Below are positions 44,562 to 51,470 of a stretch of DNA of 64,000 nt, piece after piece. Position 1 is the first letter of the stretch. The number at the start of each line of letters is the position of its first letter. The position numbers were made by a program, and so were the translations under genes. This DNA is from Schlegelella_A sp036263655. Its GTDB lineage: Bacteria > Pseudomonadota > Gammaproteobacteria > Burkholderiales > Burkholderiaceae_C. The stretch covers positions 30,650 through 94,649 of the forward strand of contig DATAGP010000039.1 in NCBI GenBank assembly GCA_036263655.1, read 5' to 3'. The notes beneath the pieces are model-generated. The model was not told where the DNA came from, did no database searches, and was given only the letters and a program-made list of their open reading frames with translations.

Positions 44562-45083
44562 TTGGAGCAGGACGATCCGGCCGCCGAGGCGAGCCGCACC
44601 GGCGTCGCCACCTACGTCGTCGAGGCCGTCGTCGCGGCGCTCCTGCTGGTCGTCGGCATCGTCGTGCTCGTCGAGAGCCGGCGCCTGGGCTCGGAGTGGA
44701 CGAGCGACGGCCCGGGGTCGGGCTACTTCCCGTTCTACATCGGCCTGATCATCGTCATCTCGAGCCTCGGCCTGCTGTACCAGTCGCTGATCAGCAAGAA
44801 GCGGAAGAGAGAGATCTTCGTCGACTCGGTGCAGCTGAGGCGGGTGCTGTCGGTGCTCGTGCCCGCCGCGCTCTACGTCCTCCTCATCCGGTTCCTCGGC
44901 ATCTACATCGCGTCGGCGATCTACATCGCCCTCTTCATGATCGTCCTCGGCAAGTACCCGCCGGTGCGCAGCGTCGTCGCCGCGGTCGTCATCAACGTCC
45001 TCTTCTTCCTGCTGTTCGAGGTCTGGTTCAAGGTGCCGCTGTTCAAGGGCGCGCTCGACCCGCTGGGCTTCCTCGGCTATTAG
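44562..45083 (+). CDS. tctB: TTT transporter small membrane subunit
   Basis: About 173 residues with four predicted transmembrane segments (VVEAVVAALLLVVGIVVLV, YFPFYIGLIIVISSLGLLY, VLSVLVPAALYVLLI, VAAVVINVLFFLLF), the TctB layout. The G(P)GSGYFPF motif is typical. The start is TTG at 44562, preceded by GAGGAGGAG at the right distance; a GTG at 44514 would add an Arg-rich leader (SGRRLDPREER) and is less likely. Confidence 0.85.
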   Translation: MEQDDPAAEASRTGVATYVVEAVVAALLLVVGIVVLVESRRLGSEWTSDGPGSGYFPFYIGLIIVISSLGLLYQSLISKKRKREIFVDSVQLRRVLSVLVPAALYVLLIRFLGIYIASAIYIALFMIVLGKYPPVRSVVAAVVINVLFFLLFEVWFKVPLFKGALDPLGFLGY

Positions 45084-45127
45084 TGGACTAGACCCCGGCC
45101 CGGCAGGGCCTACGGAGCAGACGCGAC

Positions 45128-46657
45128 ATGGCTGAACTCGGCGCTCTGATGCACGGCTTTGCCGTGATCCTGACGCCCATGAACATCGGGCTGATGTTCG
45201 TCGGAATCATCCTCGGCGTGCTGATCGGCGTGCTGCCGGGCCTCGGCGGCGCCAACGGCGTCGCCATCCTGCTGCCGCTCACCTTCACGATGTCGCCGAC
45301 CTCGGCGATCATCATGCTGTCGTGCATCTACTGGGGCGCCCTGTTCGGCGGCGCCATCACGTCGATCCTCTTCAACATCCCCGGCGAGCCCTGGTCGGTG
45401 GCGACGACCTTCGACGGCTACCCCATGGCCCAGAAGGGGCAGGCCGGCGCCGCGCTGACGACGGCGTTCACCTCGTCGTTCATCGGGGCGCTGGTGGCGG
45501 TGGTGATGATCACCTTCCTCGCGCCGCTGGTGGCGCGCTTCGCCCTGAAGTTCGGCGCGCCCGAGTTCTTCGCCGTCTACCTGCTGACCTTCTGCAGCTT
45601 CGTCGGCATGGGCAAGGGGTCGCCGTTCAAGACGCTGCTGTCGATGGCGCTCGGCTTCGCCCTGGCCAGCGTCGGCATGGACACGGTGACCGGCCAGCTG
45701 CGCATGACCTTCGGCCAGCCCGAGCTGATGCGCGGCTTCGACTTCCTGATCGCCGTGATCGGCCTGTTCGGCATCGGCGAGATCCTGCTGTCGATGGAGG
45801 AAGGGCTCAAGTTCTCGGGCAAGAGCGCCAAGATCGACCCCAAGGTGGTGCTGCAGACCTGGAAGCTGCTGCCGAAGTACTGGGTGACGTCGGTGCGCAG
45901 CTCCCTGATCGGCATCTGGATGGGCATCACGCCGGGAGGGGCGACGCCGGCGTCGTTCATGAGCTATGGGCTGGCGAAGAAGGTCTCCAAGAACGGCTCC
46001 AAGTTCGGCACCGGCGAGATGGAGGGCGTGGTCGCGCCGGAGACGGCGGCGCATGCGGCCGGCACCAGCGCGCTGCTGCCCATGCTCGCGCTCGGGATCC
46101 CCGGCTCGCCGACGGCCGCCGTGCTCCTCGGCGGCCTCCTCATCTGGGGCCTGCAGCCCGGGCCGCTCCTCTTCGTCGAGCAGAAGGACTTCGTCTGGGG
46201 CCTCATCGCCAGCATGTACCTCGGCAACGTCGTCGGCCTCATCGTCGTGCTGAGCACGGTGCCGCTGTTCGCCTCGATCCTGCGCATCCCGTTCTCGATC
46301 ATCGCCCCGGTCATCATCGTCATCTGCGCCATCGGTGCCTACACCGTGCACAACGCGATGCTCGATATCTGGTTCATGCTCGGCTTCGGCGTGATCGGAT
46401 ACGTCTTCAAGAAGCTCGACTTCCCGCTCGCGCCGCTGGTCCTCGCCCTGGTGCTCGGCGACAAGGCGGAAGACTCGTTCCGCCAGTCGATGCTGATGTC
46501 GCAGGGCGAGGTCGGCATCATGTGGGCCAATCCGCTGGTCGGCTCCATCACGACGCTGGCCCTGATCCTGCTGTTCTGGCCGCTGATCTCCTGGCTCATC
46601 GGCAGGCTGAAGCCGCGCAAGCCGCCGGCGGTGCCCGTCGAGCAGCCGGTGGACTAG
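45128..46657 (+). CDS. tctA: TTT transporter large membrane subunit
   Basis: 509 residues with about 12 helices. The family signatures GVLPGLGGANGVAILLPLTF and IPGEPWSVATTFDGYPMAQKG are near the start, and GITPGGATPASFMSYGLAKK plus MLALGIPGSPTAAVLLGGLLIWGLQPGP in the second half. This is the substrate-translocating subunit, coupled to sodium or proton gradients. It lies 44 nt after tctB and 26 nt before the kinase-like gene. Confidence 0.95.
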   Translation: MAELGALMHGFAVILTPMNIGLMFVGIILGVLIGVLPGLGGANGVAILLPLTFTMSPTSAIIMLSCIYWGALFGGAITSILFNIPGEPWSVATTFDGYPMAQKGQAGAALTTAFTSSFIGALVAVVMITFLAPLVARFALKFGAPEFFAVYLLTFCSFVGMGKGSPFKTLLSMALGFALASVGMDTVTGQLRMTFGQPELMRGFDFLIAVIGLFGIGEILLSMEEGLKFSGKSAKIDPKVVLQTWKLLPKYWVTSVRSSLIGIWMGITPGGATPASFMSYGLAKKVSKNGSKFGTGEMEGVVAPETAAHAAGTSALLPMLALGIPGSPTAAVLLGGLLIWGLQPGPLLFVEQKDFVWGLIASMYLGNVVGLIVVLSTVPLFASILRIPFSIIAPVIIVICAIGAYTVHNAMLDIWFMLGFGVIGYVFKKLDFPLAPLVLALVLGDKAEDSFRQSMLMSQGEVGIMWANPLVGSITTLALILLFWPLISWLIGRLKPRKPPAVPVEQPVD

Positions 46658-46683
46658 CGCTCCACCTGTACCGGGAGTCGACC

Positions 46684-47505
46684 ATGCCCGTGATCGCAAT
46701 GACCCAGGAGATGGGTTCGTTGGCCAAGGACGTCTCGCTGCGGCTGGCCGAGTCGATGGGCCTCGCCGTCATGCGCCACGAGGTCATCGACCGGGTGGCC
46801 GACAAGATGAACGTGCCGACGAGCCTGATCGGCCGGCTGCGCGAAGGCAAGGCCGACCTCATGGAGCGTCTGACCACTGACCAGCGCAGCGTCGCGCTCT
46901 ACACCGCCGAAGAGCTGTTCGCCCTGGCGGCCGCCGGCAACGTCGTCCTGCGCGGCTGGGGCGCGACCTGCCTGCTGCGGCCGGTCCCGCACGTGGTCTG
47001 CGTGCGCATCACGCGCTCCCTCGAGAAGCGTGTCGAGTGGCTCATGGGTCACCTCGAGACCGAGGACCGCGCCTTCGCCGAGGCGGAGGTGCGACGCAGC
47101 GACCGCGCCCACGCCGCACGGATGAACGAGCTGTTCGACGTGACCTGGGGCGACCCGGTGCTCTACGACCTCGTCATCAACACCGACCGCGTGTCGATCG
47201 AAGGCGCCGTCGAGCAGATCCGTGCGCTGGCATCGCGGCCCGAGTTCGCCGAGACGGAGGCGTCGCGCGCCCTGCTCGCCGACATGGCGCTGCAGGCGCG
47301 CGTCCGCGCCGCCCTGCGCGACGATGCGGTGACGCGCGGCATCGACGTGACCATCGCCGCGCAAGCGGGCAGCGTGGCGCTGCGCGGCATCGTGGTCACC
47401 GCCGAGGAGCGGCTGCAGGCGGAGAACGTCGCGCGCGGCGTCGCCGGGGTGGCGGCCGTCGAGAACGAGCTGCGCCTGATGGGCAAGTTCCGCCGCTTCA
47501 CCTGA
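46684..47505 (+). CDS. Cytidylate-kinase-like protein fused to a BON domain
   Basis: 273 residues. Residues 1-185 follow the cytidylate-kinase-like fold (MTQEMGSLAKDVSLRLAESMGLAVMRHEVIDRVADKM), but the P-loop that normally reads GSGGRE is GSLAKD here, so phosphotransfer may be altered or lost. The domain continues through VVLRGWGATCLLRPVPHVVCVRI. Residues about 195-270 are a BON domain (VRAALRDDAVTRGIDVTIAAQAGSVALRG.., ENVARGVAGVAAVENELRL), a module usually tied to membranes or phospholipids. Last gene of the tct operon. Confidence 0.75.
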   Translation: MPVIAMTQEMGSLAKDVSLRLAESMGLAVMRHEVIDRVADKMNVPTSLIGRLREGKADLMERLTTDQRSVALYTAEELFALAAAGNVVLRGWGATCLLRPVPHVVCVRITRSLEKRVEWLMGHLETEDRAFAEAEVRRSDRAHAARMNELFDVTWGDPVLYDLVINTDRVSIEGAVEQIRALASRPEFAETEASRALLADMALQARVRAALRDDAVTRGIDVTIAAQAGSVALRGIVVTAEERLQAENVARGVAGVAAVENELRLMGKFRRFT

Positions 47506-47550
47506 GGACGGCAGGGCGCACGACGCCGCCGCGGCGCGGATGCCGTCAGC

Positions 47551-48165
47551 TCAGATCTTGCCGCGCTTGCGCAGGCGACTGAGCGTCTCGGCCGACAGGT
47601 TCAGGTAGGAGGCCAGCTCCTTGCTCGGGATCCTGTCGACGAGCTCGGGATGCTTGCGCAGGAAGCGGTGCACGCGCCCGGGCGCATCGAGGAGGTGCAG
47701 GGTGATCGTGTGCGCCATGATCTCGCTCATCCCGCGCATCACGGCGAGCTCGAACAGCTCGCGCGCCGCGCTCCGCGTGGCGAGGAAATCGATCCAGGCC
47801 TTCAGCGGCAGGCTGGCAACGCGCGCCTTGGTGACGCAGACGATCCCGTACGGCGTCGGCGTGCCGAGGCGCAGCGCCGCGTAGCTCGTCTCCATGTCGT
47901 GCTCGTCGGCGAAGCGGAGGATCATCTCCTTGCCTTCGGCGTTGCTGACCACGCGCTTCAGGATGCCGTCGATGATGAAGTACTGCTCCATGTCGCGGAC
48001 GCCCTGGTGGAGAAGGAAGTCGCCCTTGCTGCAGTCGACGACGGAGAGATGGGTTTCCAGCTCCTGCCAGTCGTCCTCGGACAGGTCCTCCAGCAGGACG
48101 TTGCGACGAAGCTGCAGGCGCACCAGGGTCTTTTCGGGGTGGTTCTCCAGCAGCGTCGAGAGCAC
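47551..48165 (-). CDS. Crp/Fnr-family regulator, candidate master regulator of the oxalate module
   Basis: 204 residues. Cyclic-nucleotide-binding fold (VVDCSKGDFLLHQGVRDMEQYFIIDGILKR) followed by a C-terminal helix-turn-helix, SKELASYLNLSAETLSRLRKRGKI. Its E-x-x-S-R recognition triad is that of FNR-type proteins that contact TTGA half-sites. It has no N-terminal cysteine cluster, so it should not sense oxygen through [4Fe-4S]; a CoA thioester or other effector is possible. The GTG at 48165 follows GAGGAGG. It converges with the kinase-like gene; the 45-bp gap has a weak inverted repeat (GACGGCA/TGCCGTC). Confidence 0.85.
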   Translation of the reverse strand: MLSTLLENHPEKTLVRLQLRRNVLLEDLSEDDWQELETHLSVVDCSKGDFLLHQGVRDMEQYFIIDGILKRVVSNAEGKEMILRFADEHDMETSYAALRLGTPTPYGIVCVTKARVASLPLKAWIDFLATRSAARELFELAVMRGMSEIMAHTITLHLLDAPGRVHRFLRKHPELVDRIPSKELASYLNLSAETLSRLRKRGKI

Positions 48166-48216
48166 GGTCCTCCTCGCTTGTTCGCACCGATGGATGCGCC
48201 GACCGGGCCGCCCATC

Positions 48217-48240
48217 TTGCGGAAAGTTGACCGCGGTCAA
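48217..48240 (+). promoter_or_regulatory. FNR-like box between the Crp/Fnr gene and oxc, copy B of the shared 24-bp element
   Basis: Core TTGACCGCGGTCAA at 48227-48240 is a perfect 14-bp palindrome, preceded by TTGCGGAAAG. Its centre (48233.5) lies exactly 41.5 bp upstream of the start predicted from the -10 at 48263-48268, the classical FNR class II geometry for activating oxc. It is also 62 bp from the regulator's own start, so autoregulation is possible. Confidence 0.7.
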
Positions 48241-48262
48241 TGGCCCTTGAGTCGACGCCAAT

Positions 48263-48268
48263 CATAGT
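48263..48268 (+). promoter_or_regulatory. Candidate -10 of the oxc promoter
   Basis: CATAGT, four of six matches to TATAAT, with no -35 as expected for an activator-dependent class II promoter. It implies transcription from about 48275, 70 nt before the oxc ATG. Confidence 0.4.
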
Positions 48269-48344
48269 CTGCGGCTCCGTGCGGGCGGGCCACTCACGTG
48301 CTCCTCTCCTCGACCGAACGCACCTCGAAAGCCAAGGAAACGCC

Positions 48345-50153
48345 ATGTCTTCTGTCATCGAAAAGGGCCTGCCCGCAGCGCCCGGCGACGCCGGGCTGCC
48401 GGCGTCCCAGGACGCGGCCGCCAAGGGCCGGGCCGCGGACGTCTCCACTTCGCCCGCCACCACGGATGGCTTCCACTTGGTGATCGATGCGCTCAAGCTG
48501 AACGACATCGACACCATCTTCGGCCTGCCCGGCATCCCGATCACCGACCTCACGCGCATGGCGCAGGCCGAAGGCATGCGGGTGATCTCGTTCCGGCACG
48601 AGCAGCACGCCGGCAACGCCGCCGCCGCGGCCGGCTTCCTGACCCAGAAGCCCGGCATCTGCCTGACGGTGTCGGCGCCCGGCTTCCTGAACGGGCTGAC
48701 GGCGCTTGCCAACGCGACGACGAACTGCTTTCCGATGATCCTGATCAGCGGCTCGAGCGAGCGCGAGATCGTCGACCTGCAGCAGGGCGACTACGAAGAG
48801 ATGGATCAGCTGGCGATCGCCAAGCCGCTCTGCAAGGCGGCCTACCGCGTTCTCCATGCAGAGGACATCGGCGTCGGCGTGGCGCGGGCGATCCGGGCGG
48901 CGCTCTCCGGCCGGCCCGGCGGCGTCTACCTCGACCTGCCGGCCAAGCTCTTCGCCCAGACGATGGACGCCGAGGCCGGCAAGCGGTCGCTGATCAAGGT
49001 CGTCGATCCCGCGCCGCGCCAGATCCCGGCCCCCGACGCCGTGCAGCGCGCCCTCGACCTGCTGAAAGCTGCCAAGCGACCCCTGATCCTGCTCGGCAAG
49101 GGCGCGGCCTACGCGCGCGCCGATGCCGATATCCGCGCCCTGGTCGAGAAGACCGGCATTCCCTACCTGCCGATGTCGATGGCCAAGGGCCTCCTGCCCG
49201 ACACGCACCCGCTGTCGGCCTCGGCCGCGCGCTCGCACGTCCTCGCCGAAGCCGACGTGGTGATGCTGGTCGGCGCGCGCCTCAACTGGCTGCTGGCGCA
49301 CGGCAAGGGCAAGACCTGGGCGCAGGACAAGGGCCCGAAGCAGTTCATCCAGATCGACATCGCGCCGACCGAGATCGACAGCAACGTGGCGATCGCGGCG
49401 CCGGTGATCGGCGACATCGGTTCGTGCGTCGCTGCGCTTCTGGCGGGGGTCGATGGCGGCTGGGCCAAGCCGCCCGCCGAGTGGACCGGCGGCATCGCCG
49501 AGCGGCGCGAGAAGAACCAGGCCAAGATGGCGCAGACGCTGGCGGCACGGCCGTCGCCGATGAACTTCCACAGCGCGCTGAGCGTCATCCGCGAGCAGGT
49601 GAAGCAGCGGCCGGACGCCATCGTCGTCAACGAGGGCGCCAACACGCTGGACTTCGCCCGCTCCATCGTCGACATGCACGAGCCGCGCAAGCGCCTCGAC
49701 GTCGGCACCTGGGGGATCATGGGCATCGGCATGGGCTTCGCCGTGGCCGCGGCGGTGGTGACCGGCAAGCCGGTCATCGCCATCGAAGGCGACAGCGCCT
49801 TCGGCTTCAGCGGCATGGAAGTCGAGACGATCTGCCGCTACGACCTGCCGATCTGCGTGATCGTCTTCAACAACAACGGCGTCTACCGCGGCACCGACGT
49901 GAACATGGGCGGCGGCAAGGACGTCGCGCCGACGGTCTTCGTCAAGGGTGCCCGCTACGACAAGCTGATGGAGGCCTTCGGCGGCGTCGGCGTCCACGCG
50001 ACCACGGCCGACGAGCTGCAGAAGGCCTTGGCCGAGGCCGTGGCCTCGGGCCGGCCGACGCTGATCAACGCCGTCATCGACGAGACGGCGGGGACCGAAA
50101 GCGGCCGCATCACCATGCTGAATCCGCTCAGCGCGGCGATGAAGAAGAAGTAG
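48345..50153 (+). CDS. oxc: Oxalyl-CoA decarboxylase
   Basis: 602 residues, ThDP-dependent. After a 40-residue Ala-rich N-terminal extension, the core begins DGFHLVIDALKLNDIDTIFGLPGIPITDL; cofactor Glu in SFRHEQHAGNAAAAAGFL; active-site Tyr-Glu in GDYEEMDQLAIAKPLCK; ThDP/Mg motif EGDSAFGFSGMEVETIC and FNNNGVYRG. These match oxalyl-CoA decarboxylase rather than acetolactate synthase. It converts oxalyl-CoA to formyl-CoA and CO2. First gene of the rightward oxalate operon, followed by frc at 47 nt. Confidence 0.95.
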   Translation: MSSVIEKGLPAAPGDAGLPASQDAAAKGRAADVSTSPATTDGFHLVIDALKLNDIDTIFGLPGIPITDLTRMAQAEGMRVISFRHEQHAGNAAAAAGFLTQKPGICLTVSAPGFLNGLTALANATTNCFPMILISGSSEREIVDLQQGDYEEMDQLAIAKPLCKAAYRVLHAEDIGVGVARAIRAALSGRPGGVYLDLPAKLFAQTMDAEAGKRSLIKVVDPAPRQIPAPDAVQRALDLLKAAKRPLILLGKGAAYARADADIRALVEKTGIPYLPMSMAKGLLPDTHPLSASAARSHVLAEADVVMLVGARLNWLLAHGKGKTWAQDKGPKQFIQIDIAPTEIDSNVAIAAPVIGDIGSCVAALLAGVDGGWAKPPAEWTGGIAERREKNQAKMAQTLAARPSPMNFHSALSVIREQVKQRPDAIVVNEGANTLDFARSIVDMHEPRKRLDVGTWGIMGIGMGFAVAAAVVTGKPVIAIEGDSAFGFSGMEVETICRYDLPICVIVFNNNGVYRGTDVNMGGGKDVAPTVFVKGARYDKLMEAFGGVGVHATTADELQKALAEAVASGRPTLINAVIDETAGTESGRITMLNPLSAAMKKK

Positions 50154-50200
50154 CCCAGAGCTGCTCCGGCCGAAGAATCGAAACGACAAGGAACTGACGA

Positions 50201-51454
50201 ATGAGCGGTACGAAGGCACTCGACGGCGTGCGCATCCTCGACTTCACGCACGTGCAGTCGGGCCCGACCTGCACGCAGCTGCTCGCCTGGTTCGGCGCCG
50301 ACGTGATCAAGGTCGAGAAGGCGGGCGAGGGCGACGCCACGCGCGGCCAGCTGCGCGACATCCCCGACGTGGACAGCCTCTACTTCACGATGCTGAACCA
50401 CAACAAGCGCTCGATCACGCTGAACACCAAGGACCCGAAGGGCAAGCAGGTCCTCGAGACGCTGGTCAAGCAGTGCGACGTGCTGGTCGAGAACTTCGCC
50501 CCCGGCGCGCTCGACCGCATGGGCTTCACCTGGGAGCGCATCAACGAGCTCAACCCGCGCATGATCGTGGCGTCGGTGAAAGGCTTCGGCCCGGGCAAGT
50601 ACGAGGACTGCAAGGTCTACGAGAACGTCGCCCAGTGCGCCGGCGGCGCCGCCTCGACGACCGGCTTCGACGACGGCCCGCCGCTCGTCACCGGCGCGCA
50701 GATCGGCGACAGCGGCACCGGCCTGCACCTGGCGCTCGGCATCGTCGCCGCGCTCTACCAGCGCAACACCACCGGCCGCGGCCAGAAGGTGCTGGCGGCC
50801 ATGCAGGACGGCGTGCTGAACCTCTGCCGGGTCAAGCTGCGCGACCAGCAGCGGCTCCAGCGCGTCGGTGAGCTCACCGAGTACCCGCAGTACCCCGACA
50901 TCGGCTTCGGCGAAGCGGTGCCGCGCGCCGGCAACGCCTCGGGCGGCGGGCAGCCGGGCTGGATCCTGAAGTGCAAGGGCTGGCAGACCGACCCGAACGC
51001 CTACATCTACTTCATCACGCAGGCGCCGGTCTGGGGCGCGATCTGCAAGGTGATCGGCGAGGAAGGCTGGATCACGGACCCGAACTACGCGACGCCGAAG
51101 GCGCGCCTGCCGCATCTCAAGTCGATCTTCGCGCGCATCGAGGAATGGACGATGACGAAGACGAAGTTCGAGGCCATGGACATCCTCAACGAGTTCGACA
51201 TCCCCTGCGGGCCGATCCTGTCGATGAAGGAGATCGCCGAGGAGCCGTCGCTGCGCGCGACCGGCACCATCGTCGAGGTCGACCATCCGGCGCGCGGCAA
51301 GTACCTGACCGTGGGCAACCCGATCAAGATGTCGGACAGCGCCACCGAGGTGACGCGCTCGCCGCTGCTCGGCGAGCACACCGAGGAAGTCCTGGCCGAG
51401 CTCGGGTACGGCCCGGACGCCATCGCTGAACTCCGCGCCGCGCGGGTGATCTGA
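50201..51454 (+). CDS. frc: Formyl-CoA:oxalate CoA-transferase
   Basis: 417 residues of the class III CoA-transferase family. It begins LDGVRILDFTHVQSGPTCTQLLAWFGADVIKVEK. The nucleophilic Asp is Asp170 in GAQIGDSGTGLHLALG, and the flexible glycine loop is ASGGGQPGWILKCKG, as in Oxalobacter Frc. It moves CoA from formyl-CoA to oxalate, releasing formate and regenerating oxalyl-CoA. The intergenic space to the ligase gene is 16 nt, so it is in the operon. Confidence 0.95.
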   Translation: MSGTKALDGVRILDFTHVQSGPTCTQLLAWFGADVIKVEKAGEGDATRGQLRDIPDVDSLYFTMLNHNKRSITLNTKDPKGKQVLETLVKQCDVLVENFAPGALDRMGFTWERINELNPRMIVASVKGFGPGKYEDCKVYENVAQCAGGAASTTGFDDGPPLVTGAQIGDSGTGLHLALGIVAALYQRNTTGRGQKVLAAMQDGVLNLCRVKLRDQQRLQRVGELTEYPQYPDIGFGEAVPRAGNASGGGQPGWILKCKGWQTDPNAYIYFITQAPVWGAICKVIGEEGWITDPNYATPKARLPHLKSIFARIEEWTMTKTKFEAMDILNEFDIPCGPILSMKEIAEEPSLRATGTIVEVDHPARGKYLTVGNPIKMSDSATEVTRSPLLGEHTEEVLAELGYGPDAIAELRAARVI

Positions 51455-51470
51455 CAACAGGAGACTTTCG

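Noticed and set aside
46684..47505. Housekeeping cytidylate kinase (cmk)
   Set aside because: The P-loop is altered, a BON domain is fused and the gene sits in a transporter operon, so the ordinary name would mislead.
48345..50153. Acetolactate synthase for the ThDP enzyme at 48.3 kb
   Set aside because: The GDYEEMDQ active-site segment and the adjacent frc identify oxalyl-CoA decarboxylase.
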